In this document: in pieces, positions 28,863 to 37,495 of the stretch
Position numbering within the stretch: position 1 is the first letter of the stretch
Layout of the letters: every line of letters begins with the position of its first letter
From: an uncultured Cohaesibacter sp.
GTDB lineage: Bacteria > Pseudomonadota > Alphaproteobacteria > Rhizobiales > Cohaesibacteraceae
Reading direction: 5' to 3'
DNA length: 64,000 nucleotides
Assembly (NCBI RefSeq): GCF_963677725.1
Contig: NZ_OY782507.1
Location: forward strand, 1,550,001 to 1,614,000
Position numbers and translations under genes: made by a program
The notes under the pieces: model-generated
Database searches by the model: none
The model's input: only the letters and a program-made list of their open reading frames with translations
What the model was told of the DNA's origin: nothing

Positions 28863-30811
28863 ATGAAGTACCGTCCCGAGATTGATGGTCTGCGGACCGT
28901 TGCTGTCGTTCCCGTTATTTTATTTCATGCCGGTTTTGAGATCTTCAGCGGAGGTTTCGTTGGTGTTGACATATTTTTCGTCATCAGCGGCTACCTGATC
29001 ACATCGATCATCCTCTCCAATCTTGAACAGGACAAATTTAGCCTGCTAAGTTTCTATGAGCGACGGGCCCGACGCATCTTACCCGCCCTCTTTTTTGTCC
29101 TCATTGCCTGTTTGCCCTTTGCCTACATGTGGCTGCTACCCCATCACATGAGGGATTTCGCGCAAAGTCTGGTGGCCATCTCGACTTTTTCCTCTAACAT
29201 CCATTTCTGGCAAGAAACAGGCTACTTCGATACTGCCTCTGAGCTCAAACCTCTCTTGCATACATGGAGCCTGGCAGTTGAAGAACAGTTTTATATCTTC
29301 TTTCCGCTCTTCATGATGATTACATGGCGGTTCGGTCTTCGCTGGTTTTTTGGGGGAGTATTGTGGCATTCGTTATAAGCCTAGGGTTTGGCCATTGGGG
29401 AGCGCTAAACAAACCGGACGCGGCCTTCTTCCTTTTGCCCACTCGTGCGTGGGAATTGTTGGTTGGTGTGTTCGTCGCGTTCTATTTGCGCTATTTGATT
29501 ACATTCCATGATCGAATGGACCGAAAAATCCATCAAGTGTTAGCCTCACTTGGCCTCGTGATGGTACTTTATTCGATATTTGCCTTTAATAAAGGAACCG
29601 CATTTCCGGGATTGCCTGCGCTGGTACCGACAGTCGGAGCCGGATTGATCATTATGTTTGCCTCTCAGGGAACATGGGTGAATGGACTGCTCAGTACCAA
29701 AGGTTTTGTCGGTATCGGTTTGATCAGCTATAGCGCCTATTTATGGCACAACCCTTTGATGGTTTTCGCCCGGCACCGAAGCTTAACAGAGCCGAACCAG
29801 TGGTTGATGGGCCTGCTCTGCTTTGTGACATTCGTTATGGCATTTATCAGCTGGAGGTATGTGGAGCGGCCATTTAGAAATAAACTGGCCACAAGCCGCA
29901 GGCTGGTGTTTTCAGGAGGAGCGGTGATTGCAGCCTCTATGATTTTCTTGGGATTGTATGGCAATTTCACAAAGGGCATGCCTAAACGCTTTTCTGATCC
30001 GAGCTGGACCATCGCAGCTGAAGAAGAAAGCCGAAGCTTCCAAGCACACCCCTGCCTTGCTCGGAAAGGAGAGCTGCCCGATAACTCAGCTTGCGTAACG
30101 GGTGATCCAAACTCTCAGGCAACTATTGTCTTATGGGGAGACTCGCATGCAACTCATATTCTTCCAGCATTTAAGAAACTGGCTAGAATGGGTAAATTTG
30201 CGTCTGTTATAATGACTAAAGCTGGTTGTAAGCCAATCCCGGGTGTTAATATGCTTCCACCTTCTGAAATGCGATCTGGCTGCCCAACGTTCAACCAAGC
30301 CGCTCTAGAAAAGATTAATTCTCTTCCAAATGTTCGTGCCGTATTTATTGCCGGAAGATGGCAAACAGGATTGAGCGGAAGCGAAGTTTATTCAATCGAC
30401 AATCAATTTGTGTCTCTTAGTGATAGTCTTGAGTTGATGTCGAAGCGATTAAATGAAGTTTATGATACTTTTGAAAAACGACATATTCAAGTGATATTTG
30501 GCGGAATTGCTCCGATTGGTGATGGTAAGACGTACGATTGCGCTGTCAAAGCTTCCTTCTTTAATGCAAAATCAAATCATTGCAACGAAGGAACAATAAA
30601 GATTTATGAATTTTACCAAAATAAGCTCGTCAATTTACTTCCTTCTAAATCAGAAATTATCGATTATTCTTTATTTTTAAGTGAAGAATATTACCCGCAC
30701 TATGGAGGAGATGAATATTTTCTTCTTGATAATACTCATTTTAGCAAAAGGACCGCACTTAGAGTCTTCCCAATTTTGGCTTCTTTAATCGGGGAAGAAT
30801 TCATAGACTGA
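28863..30811 (+). pseudogene. Acyltransferase-3 / SGNH fusion (OafA-like), frameshifted
   Basis: Two overlapping frames together encode one OafA/YrhL-type O-acetyltransferase. The first (28863-29378) has the Acyl_transf_3 start YRPEIDGLRTVAVVPVILFH and the motif HTWSLAVEEQFYIFFPL. The second (open from 29324 to 30811) continues with SYSAYLWHNPLMVF and WRYVERPFR. A C-terminal SGNH esterase domain has LWGDSHATHI and the catalytic DNTHF. The break is at a T6-G5 run (29346-29356): with five T the frame reads through as WFLGSIVAF. The protein would acetylate a surface polysaccharide. The last 400 bp are clearly AT-richer. Slippage on the run or phase variation could still restore it. Confidence 0.82.
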
Positions 30812-30864
30812 GCGGCTCGGATTTTGTTCTTCATAAATGTAAGAGGTAACCATTTCGGCAAAGC

Positions 30865-30888
30865 CTAGCATTACAGTTGCAATTTTGA
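30865..30888 (+). repeat. IS701 left end with CTAG duplication
   Basis: CTAG followed by the 20-bp left terminal inverted repeat; it is a perfect complement of 32263-32286. Confidence 0.9.
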
Positions 30889-32282
30889 ATGACGTCTGAA
30901 TCTATGGCTCACCATGGTTCGGAGGTCATGGATGACAGGATTGGCGATTGAGGCGACGCTTGAACTTGGGTCGTCTTCACTGCGGGATATAAAGTCGCGC
31001 ATGCGACCATTGTTCAGTCAGGAGCGTTTCGCGACTTCGGCCGGACAGTTTCTGGATGGGCTGCTTGGGGAAGAACGGCGCAAGACGGGTTGGATGCGGG
31101 CGGAAGCTGCGGGTGATCGTGGCCCATGGCGGCAGCAGGCTATTTTAGGCCGCGGGCATTGGGACGCCGATGCCCTTCGCGACATTGTCCGCAATTACGC
31201 ACTGGAAACACTGTCCGACCCTGATGCCGTTTTGGTGCTTGATGAGACGGGTTTCCTCAAACAGGGCAAGGCATCCTGTGGCGTTGCCCGGCAATATACC
31301 GGCTCGGCGGGTAAGATCACCAATTGTCAGATCGGCGTATTTGCATCGTATGTCTCCCGGCATGGTCATGCCTTCATCGACCGGGCGCTTTATCTGCCGA
31401 AAGCCTGGACGGATGACCGGACCCGTATGACCAAGGCTCATGTGCCGGCGGCGATCGGTTTTGCGACCAAGCCGGCATTGGCGCTGACGATGATGGAACG
31501 AGCAATTGCCTCGGATGTCCCTTTTTCCTTTGTTGCTGCCGACAGCGTCTATGGTGTGGGCGACATCGAAATGGCGCTCAAGCGGGCTTCAAAGGGCTAT
31601 TATGTTCTGGGCGTCAATGCAAACCATGTCTTCCGCTCATGGGGTAAGCCGCTGGCCGTTGCCGGAACAGCAAAGGAGATTGCCGGAGCCTTGCCACAGG
31701 ATGCCTGGCGACGGCTCTCAGCCGGTGAAGGAACCAAAGGTCCAAGGCTGCACGATTGGGCCTATCTAGAACTGGCCGATCTCGACGCCGACGATTTCGA
31801 TGCGACATTTACCGGTAAATGGACACGCGGCCTCTTGATCCGCCGCAATATCGCAGACGGCGACCTTGCATTCTTCTCCACATGGTGTCCGGTTGGCACG
31901 TCCATGGAAAAGCTGGTGAGTGTGGAAGGCCATCGCTGGACAATCGAGGACCGTTTCGAGACTGCCAAGAACGAACTTGGCCTCGACCATAACGAAACCC
32001 GGTCCTGGCATGGCTGGCATCGCCATGTCTCGCTGGTCATGCTGGCCTTCACCATGATGGCCGTTATCCGCCACCGAGCCAATGCTATGCCGCCCCCAAA
32101 AACGGCACGGCGCAGGACCAGCAATTGATCTGCTGGTCTATCCAGGAAATCCGCCGCATCGCAAACCGCCTGGCACGACGGCAAATCGAACCCGCCAAAG
32201 TCATCGCCAGGTCTCTTTGGCGAAGGGCCCATCAAGCCCAAGCCAGAAGCGCGCACATCAAATCAAAATTGCAACTGTAATG
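30869..32282 (+). mobile_element. IS701-family insertion sequence
   Basis: This 1414-bp element has perfect 20-bp terminal inverted repeats (CATTACAGTTGCAATTTTGA at 30869-30888 and its complement at 32263-32282). CTAG flanks it on both sides (30865-30868 and 32283-32286), a target duplication typical of this family. It carries one transposase gene. The sequence just right of it (TTTCGTTCGA) resembles module 1 of the dispersed repeat, so it may have landed in a repeat copy. Confidence 0.92.
30932..32280 (+). CDS. IS701 family transposase, C-terminus in the -1 frame
   Basis: A DDE transposase with AVLVLDETGFLKQGKASCGV, the second Asp in FVAADSVYGV and the Glu region EGHRWTIEDRFETAKNELGL. The ATG at 30932 has GGAGG six bases upstream; an open ATG lies 18 bp earlier. 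The zero frame stops at 32128, soon after MPPPKTARRR. The family-typical tail (WSIQEIRRIANRLARRQIEP ... KSKLQL) continues in the -1 frame to a TAA at 32278-32280 inside the right inverted repeat. The switch point is C-CCA-AAA (32095-32101) in the correct phase for -1 slippage. Either programmed frameshifting or a single-base lesion in C5A5 explains it. Confidence 0.85.
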
Positions 32283-32376
32283 CTAGCTTTCGTTCGACCT
32301 CACACAGCAGGCGGACGTCATCAAAGGACAGCCAATCGGATGCTGCAACGTGGGATCTGTCGGTCAGTGATAGTCT
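32283..32376. repeat. Short segment between IS701 and IS110
   Basis: This 94-bp stretch begins with a word resembling module 1 of the dispersed repeat (CTTTCGTTCGA) and ends in TAGTCTGCTAATGGG at the IS110 boundary. It is probably the remaining left half of a repeat copy broken by both elements. Confidence 0.35.
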
Positions 32377-32457
32377 GCTAATGGGATGTACCGGCTGCTT
32401 CCCCCAACTCAGCAGGTTATAGTTTGACTGTTTGACCTGCAGATTAGGAGAAGTGGC

Positions 32458-33516
32458 ATGACGAAGAAAGCAATTGATACGTTGATGTCGATTGGCATTG
32501 ATATTGGCAAGGACACCTTCCATCTGGTTGGCTTTGATTCTGATGGCCATCTTGTTCTGCGCAAGAAGATCAAACGACTTGCCTTGCTGCAGACCTTTGA
32601 GACTCTTCCAAGATGCGTTGTTGGCATGGAAGCGTGCCTGAGCGCTCACTTTGTCAGTCGATCCTTGCGCAAACTCGGGTTCAAACCTCGTATCATCCCA
32701 GCCATTTATGTAAAGCCCTTCATCAAGGGGCAGAAGAATGACTACAATGATGCTGAGGCCATTGCGGAAGCAGCCTTGCGGCCGAACTTGCCGACGGTTC
32801 CCGAGAAAAGCCAGGATCAGCTCGACTTGCAAGCACTCCATCGAGTCAGGTCTCGCTTGGTGTCCCGCCGGACTGCAACGATAAACCAGATCCGCGCTTT
32901 CCTGATTGAACAAGGCATCACGGTTCGCAAGGGGCTGCGGGCTTTGAAGAATTCCTTCGAAACCATTCTCGAGCAGCGCAAGGATGAGATATCTCCCCGA
33001 ATGCGCAAAATCCTGTTTGGCCTCTATGGAGACTGGCTTTGGCTTGATGACAGGATTGAAGCCGTTTCCAAAGAGATAGAAGAGATCAGCCAAAGGGAAG
33101 AAAACTGCATCAATGTTATGACGATCCCCGGTATCGGCCCGATGATCTCGACGGCAATGGTTGCGGCGATCGGGACGGGTGAGACCTTTGATCGCGGTCG
33201 TGACTTTGCTGCCTGGGTTGGCCTTGTCCCTCGACAATATAGCACTGGAGGTCGAACGATCCTTGGTCGAATATCCAAGCGAGGCAGCCGATATTTGCGC
33301 ATGCTTTTCGTTCAGGCAGCAAAAGTCATCCTGATGAGGACCAATCGATGGCCAGACTTCAGCTTTGGTGAATGGCTAACACGAGCATCAAAACGGATGC
33401 ATCGCAACAAGTTGGCTGTGGCTTTGGCCAATAAACTGGCCCGGATGGCCTGGAGTATCCTCAAACACAAAACGGCGTTTGACACGCCAAGAAATGCGGT
33501 CGTGATTGGCATCTGA
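32458..33516 (+). CDS. IS110 family transposase (copy A)
   Basis: This 352-residue DEDD recombinase has an N-terminal RuvC-like domain with GIDIGKDTFHLVGFD (D15), VVGMEACLSAH and the paired acids in DYNDAEAIAEAA. The C-terminal Transposase_20 helix-hairpin-helix segment is MTIPGIGPMISTAMVAAIG (about 222-240), followed by the serine-bearing GISKRGSRYLR-type region (RISKRGSRYLRMLFVQAAKV). IS110 enzymes insert at specific sites using an RNA guide encoded in the element. No internal stop is present and it is identical to copy B, so it is probably active or recently active. Confidence 0.95.
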   Translation: MTKKAIDTLMSIGIDIGKDTFHLVGFDSDGHLVLRKKIKRLALLQTFETLPRCVVGMEACLSAHFVSRSLRKLGFKPRIIPAIYVKPFIKGQKNDYNDAEAIAEAALRPNLPTVPEKSQDQLDLQALHRVRSRLVSRRTATINQIRAFLIEQGITVRKGLRALKNSFETILEQRKDEISPRMRKILFGLYGDWLWLDDRIEAVSKEIEEISQREENCINVMTIPGIGPMISTAMVAAIGTGETFDRGRDFAAWVGLVPRQYSTGGRTILGRISKRGSRYLRMLFVQAAKVILMRTNRWPDFSFGEWLTRASKRMHRNKLAVALANKLARMAWSILKHKTAFDTPRNAVVIGI

Positions 33517-33750
33517 AACCATTCTCGACCTCAAAGGAGTTCGCGATAGACTGAATGCATGGAACGGAAACATTACGCCCCCAGAATCTGACGGCCCATT
33601 CGGTCAATTTGGACCTGTCTGCTAATGAGATCACGGTGCGAGCGTAACCCCAACATGGCCACGACCCGCGTGTCGATCAAAAGGCCGGATACATATGAGC
33701 GACTTCCAGCGACATGCAAAGAAATCTCTTGCGAACAGCAGCCGGTACAT
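33517..33750 (+). ncRNA. Candidate seek/bridge RNA of IS110 copy A
   Basis: The noncoding tail between the transposase stop and the right subterminal repeat is 234 bp. That is the place where IS1111-group elements encode their guide RNA. It contains GTCTGCTAATG (33617-33627), identical to the left flank of copy A (..GTCTGCTAATGGG). It also contains CGGCCCATT (33592-33600), the complement of the right flank AATGGGCCG. The two words lie 16 bases apart. The RNA itself is inferred; no promoter was identified. Confidence 0.4.
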
Positions 33751-33850
33751 ACAAATGGGCCGCGATTGCCAATCAGCGACCTGGATGAGCGTTTTCGCAT
33801 GATGATGCATTGCACTCGACCGCTTAGAGGCCAAACGCGACATTGAAAAT
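33751..33850 (+). repeat. Dispersed repeat, module 2 (right of IS110 copy A)
   Basis: This segment starts with ATGGGCCGCGATTGCCAATC and continues through CAGCGACC.GGATGAGCGTTTTCGCATGATGATGCATTG to CTCGACCGCTT. It is the second module of the intergenic repeat family; the first 60 bases are identical next to copy B. Confidence 0.7.
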
Positions 33851-33918
33851 GGTGGCACGTTCGGATGCTCGAAAGAGCTGCCCGGAAACCGCAGCCCATT
33901 GCGGACAGTGGGACGGTT

Positions 33919-34377
33919 ATGTTAACGAGCACCATGCTTACTTTCAGACCTTCAACAGTTCAGGACTTGCCACGCGTCATGGAGATATGGCGTCGGGCGG
34001 TCGACGCCACTCATCACTTCCTTGTGCCCGTCGACAAGTCGGCCATTGAGGCCGAGCTTATGGAGTTCTTCCCACAGGTGAGTCTGCAACTTGCAGTCGA
34101 TGCTGCAGACATACCGCAGGGTTTCATGTTTCTGCATGACGGTCATCTGGGGGCACTGTTTATCGACCCGGATCAACATGGAAAGGGTATCGGCAAAGCC
34201 TTCATATCACGAGCTATCGCGGCCCATCCTGAGCTGACAACCGATGTGAATGAGCAAAACCCAGCTGCGCTCGCGTTCTATGAGCATGTCGGTTTCGTCC
34301 GCACGGGAACGTCTTCCCATGATGGGCAGGGAAGGCCTTATCCCCTCATTCATTTGCGGCATCAGTCACGTATGTGA
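33919..34377 (+). CDS. GNAT family N-acetyltransferase
   Basis: This 152-residue acetyl-CoA-dependent acyltransferase has the motif A region LGALFIDPDQHGKGIGKAFISRA and the C-terminal NPAALAFYEHVGFVRTGTSS. Both are typical of GNAT enzymes resembling E. coli YjaB. Substrate unknown. ATG 33919 follows GGGACGG; a second ATG at 33934 is also possible, and upstream in-frame sequence overlaps the repeat. It lies between mobile DNA and a repeat-rich gap, so it may have come in with the patch. Confidence 0.85.
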   Translation: MLTSTMLTFRPSTVQDLPRVMEIWRRAVDATHHFLVPVDKSAIEAELMEFFPQVSLQLAVDAADIPQGFMFLHDGHLGALFIDPDQHGKGIGKAFISRAIAAHPELTTDVNEQNPAALAFYEHVGFVRTGTSSHDGQGRPYPLIHLRHQSRM

Positions 34378-34439
34378 GCGGCGGCCCCGTTGCCTTGCTG
34401 TCGGACGCAGCGTTTCTCTTGCTCGGGCGGCGAATGACC

Positions 34440-34630
34440 GGAAGGTCCGCCCACCCGTCACCTAGCCACTAAAAATGCTGCGGCTTGCTCGAACGGCAGG
34501 AATGCGGAAGCTGCCTTGCGGTTCGTGGCAACCTGCGAATGTCGGGTTAGGGCCGCGATTGCTAAACGCCAGCCAGGATGAATGTCTTTCGGCGATGATG
34601 CAGTGCACCAGGCTGGTTCGAGCCCTCTCC
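34440..34630 (+). repeat. Dispersed two-module repeat, near-complete copy
   Basis: Module 1 reads GTCCGCCCACCCGTCACC ... AATGCTGCGGCTTGCTCGAACGGCAGGAATGCGGAAGC. Module 2 reads GAATGTCGGGTTAGGGCCGCGATTGC ... AGCCAGGATGAATGTCTTTCGGCGATGATGCAGTGCACCAG. Order and spacing match the copies at 42427, 53688 and 54700. Confidence 0.7.
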
Positions 34631-34729
34631 AAACCTCCCCTACGTCATGGCTTTCGCAATCGCAGCATCGTTGCGTGTGGGAAGGGCGGCCCTGAGCCGT
34701 CCTTCGGCAGTCGAAAAATGCTATAAAGA

Positions 34730-34795
34730 GGCTTCCCCATTGCTGTCATTCGATTGAAGCGCAGCATTCTTGGCCGGTAGAGGGCGGCAGTGCGG
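34730..34795 (-). repeat. Dispersed repeat, module 1 fragment
   Basis: GCTTCCCCATTGCTGTCATTCGATTGAAGCGCAGCATTCT is module 1 in reverse orientation. It lies in the gene-free stretch 34378-34942, which otherwise shows nothing recognisable. Confidence 0.6.
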
Positions 34796-34942
34796 ACTTT
34801 TCTGACATTTACTGCACCGGCGATATTCTGATCTCGTCAAGAAGGTCAACTGGCAAGGAAAAGGGAGGAGAGCCTAATTTTGCTCAGATATGAAAGTTCA
34901 ACCTGTCACTGATAAAACTGATACCCGCAGATGCGTCACCGG

Positions 34943-35899
34943 CTATGAGCTGGAATATTGATGCATTTGTTGTTCTACCAATTGAATGAAACGAGTAACT
35001 ATCGGTAGATCATGAACGGTCCGGCGCACGAACAGGTTCATCGGCACATCCCAAAGCGGCTCTTCAAGTGGCAACAGTGAAAAGCCGGATTGCTGCGCAA
35101 CCTCGGCCAAAGGCGACACCAGCACCGATATCAGGTTCGAGTCTCGAACAAAGGCCGTCAAGGCGGCAACCGAATTTGTGCGCATCACAATGCGCGGTGT
35201 CGCAAGACCTCGTACCGACATATAGTGGTTAGACAGATGCACAAAGCTCTCGTCTTCATAGAAACCAGCCCAATCCACAGCAACCAGATCAGCTGCTGAA
35301 ATGCGTTTCTCGAACGCCAGGGGATTGCGATGATCTGCTATTGCAATCATAGGCAAGTTGGTCAGATAGATGCGATCGACATCTGCCAGATCATACCGAA
35401 CAACCGGACTGGCAGAGAAGAACAGATCGATCTCACCCCGGCTGTAAAGGGCGGCGAGCTGGTCGCCGACACCGGAAATCAGATCGATGGAAAGACCGTG
35501 ATACTCCCTGCGCATTTGGGCAAAGACACTGGGCAGTATCGTGCTCGTCCAGGCGACACCTGCACCCACTCTCAATTTCCGCGTCACGCCGTCCCGTGCC
35601 TCGACGAGAGCCTCGGCGGCCAGCTTCGCAGTCTGGCGAATTGAGCTGGCGTAGCGATAGAGCATGTCGCCTGCTGCAGTGGGCGACATGCCTTGCACCG
35701 AGCGCGTGAAAAGCTGCTCACCAAAACTCTCCTCCAGCTGTTTGAGCGAAACGGTGAGCGCCGGTTGTGAGATGCGCAATTCATTGGCTGCCTTATGAAT
35801 ATTGCTATGCTCATAGACCGCAAGAAACTTGCGCAACTTGCTGTTCAGTAAGGCATCCGACGCATTTAATGATAATTTTTTTTTATCAATAGATTTCAT
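34943..35899 (-). CDS. LysR family transcriptional regulator
   Basis: This 318-residue activator-type protein has an N-terminal LysR helix-turn-helix, FLAVYEHSNIHKAANELRIS followed by QPALTVSLKQLEESFG, and a C-terminal LysR substrate-binding domain (about 105-310). It is divergent from the sulfatase gene across only 58 bp, so it probably regulates the sulfatase/TctCBA operon. The co-inducer is likely the imported sulfated or de-sulfated acid. The N-terminal lysine-rich extension is slightly long for the family. Confidence 0.92.
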   Translation of the reverse strand: MKSIDKKKLSLNASDALLNSKLRKFLAVYEHSNIHKAANELRISQPALTVSLKQLEESFGEQLFTRSVQGMSPTAAGDMLYRYASSIRQTAKLAAEALVEARDGVTRKLRVGAGVAWTSTILPSVFAQMRREYHGLSIDLISGVGDQLAALYSRGEIDLFFSASPVVRYDLADVDRIYLTNLPMIAIADHRNPLAFEKRISAADLVAVDWAGFYEDESFVHLSNHYMSVRGLATPRIVMRTNSVAALTAFVRDSNLISVLVSPLAEVAQQSGFSLLPLEEPLWDVPMNLFVRRTVHDLPIVTRFIQLVEQQMHQYSSS

Positions 35900-35957
35900 T
35901 CTTGTATTTTACATTATCAAGGCAGTCAGGCAACCTTCGCATTAAGGGAGGCACTGC

Positions 35958-37475
35958 ATGCGCACTGTTTTTGTTCTATTTGACAGTCTTAATCGGACCG
36001 CGATCGGCGCATTTGGCGGCACGGCGGTCCAGACACCCAACTTTGACCGATTTGCAAAACGGGCCCTGTCATTCGACAACCATTATGTTGGTTCGTTGCC
36101 CTGCATGCCTGCGCGACGGGACATGCATTCGGGTCGTCTCAATTTCACCCATCGTAGCTGGGGCCCTCTTGAGCCTTACGACAATTCCTTTGCACAAATA
36201 CTCAAGGACAAGGGAACCTACACGCACATGATCAGCGATCATCTGCACTATTTTGAAGATGGCGGCACCGGGTTTCACACACGTTTCAATAGCTGGGACT
36301 TCATTCGCGGACAGGAATATGACAGCTGGGTCGCAATGGTGGAGCCACCAATCGAACGTTTTCGCGATAAATATTCCGACGCGCATTATCCCATGACCCG
36401 CGAAAACAAACGCTTCCAGCATATGATCAACCGCGAGGAAATCGTTGAAGAATCCGAGTTTCCGGGTCCCAAATGCTTTGCCTCCGCCTTCGATTTTCTT
36501 GACAGGAACCACAAGGCCGACAACTGGATGATGCTGCTCGAATGCTTCGATCCGCACGAGCCCTTCCATGCGCCAGCGCGCTTCAAAGAAGCGTATGAGA
36601 CCGGTTATAACGGCAAAATTCTCGACTGGCCTCATTATGCGCGCGTCACAGAATCCGAGCAGGAAATGCGCGAGATCCGGGCCAACTATGCTGCGCTCGT
36701 TGCCATGTGCGACCACTATTTCGGTAAGCTGCTGGACTATTTCGACGAGCACGATCTCTGGAAGGACACAGCTCTAATCCTGACCACCGATCATGGCTTC
36801 ATGCTTTCCGAGCATGATTGGTGGGGCAAATGCCGGATGCCTTATTATGAGGAAGTGAGCCATATCCCTCTGATAATCCACGACCCGCGTCATCCTGAAG
36901 CGGCTGGCAAGCGGACCTCTGCTCTCACCCAAACTGCAGATATCATGCCAACCATTCTGGGGCTGTACGACGTCGAACCGCCAGCAGAAGTGTTGGCCAA
37001 TGATCTCGAGCCTATTCTTGCAGATCCGGCCGCCAAGGGGCGCGACAGTGCCGTGTTTGGTGTCTTCGGTGGTCCCATTGGAGTGACCGATGGCCAACAT
37101 GTTCTCTATCACTATCCACCGGATATCGAAGCGGATGGCCTGCGCGAATATACGCTGATGCCAACCCATATGACGGAGTATTTCCGTCCCGATGAACTCA
37201 GCACCGCAACGCTGTCACCGGCCTTCAATTTCACCAAGGGGGCGCCTCTGCTTTCCATCGCCGCTCTGGGCAATGCGAACAGGCCACCACTCAACGATAA
37301 GATCGGCTTCGATGACCTCGGCACGCGCCTGTATGATGTGCAGGCAGACCCGACGCAGAAGGCCCCGATCGAGAATGAAGCTAAATCCAAGACCTTGCTG
37401 TCCGCAGCAATCCAAACCCTGAAAGACCATGACACGCCGCAAGAGGTGTTTGATTGGTACAAACTTGATCACTGA
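35958..37475 (+). CDS. Sulfatase (formylglycine-dependent, Cys type)
   Basis: This 505-residue type I sulfatase of the alkaline-phosphatase fold hydrolyses sulfate esters. The maturation motif C-x-P-x-R is C49-M-P-A-R53, so the catalytic formylglycine derives from Cys. Metal-site residues are visible at the N-terminus (LFDSLNR, D9) and in LTTDHGFMLSEHDWWGK near 275-290. No signal peptide is seen, so it appears cytoplasmic, acting on substrate brought in by the Tct system encoded next. GGGAGG precedes the start. The maturase gene five kilobases downstream should activate it. Confidence 0.92.
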   Translation: MRTVFVLFDSLNRTAIGAFGGTAVQTPNFDRFAKRALSFDNHYVGSLPCMPARRDMHSGRLNFTHRSWGPLEPYDNSFAQILKDKGTYTHMISDHLHYFEDGGTGFHTRFNSWDFIRGQEYDSWVAMVEPPIERFRDKYSDAHYPMTRENKRFQHMINREEIVEESEFPGPKCFASAFDFLDRNHKADNWMMLLECFDPHEPFHAPARFKEAYETGYNGKILDWPHYARVTESEQEMREIRANYAALVAMCDHYFGKLLDYFDEHDLWKDTALILTTDHGFMLSEHDWWGKCRMPYYEEVSHIPLIIHDPRHPEAAGKRTSALTQTADIMPTILGLYDVEPPAEVLANDLEPILADPAAKGRDSAVFGVFGGPIGVTDGQHVLYHYPPDIEADGLREYTLMPTHMTEYFRPDELSTATLSPAFNFTKGAPLLSIAALGNANRPPLNDKIGFDDLGTRLYDVQADPTQKAPIENEAKSKTLLSAAIQTLKDHDTPQEVFDWYKLDH

Positions 37476-37495
37476 ATTTCTCCGGGAGGAAACCT

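Larger units (their letters stand above)
32377..33810 (+). mobile_element. IS110-family (IS1111-like) element, copy A
   Basis: This 1434-bp segment is identical, in inverted orientation, to 57335-58768. It has one transposase, a long noncoding tail, and 14-bp subterminal inverted repeats (ATGTACCGGCTGCT 32386-32399, AGCAGCCGGTACAT 33737-33750), as in the IS1111 group. The functional element probably ends shortly after 33750. The last 60 identical bases (33751-33810) are module 2 of the dispersed repeat. The word AATGGG flanks both ends of the element. Confidence 0.88.

Noticed and set aside
29340..29360. Canonical -1 slippery heptamer in the acyltransferase gene
   Set aside because: The T6 run is not in X-XXY-YYZ phase relative to the reading frame, so ordinary mutation, phase variation or transcript slippage are better explanations.
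32263..33237. Long frames antisense to the IS110 transposase (also at 57908-58843)
   Set aside because: They are duplicated only because the IS is duplicated; the sequence is an exact shadow of the transposase.
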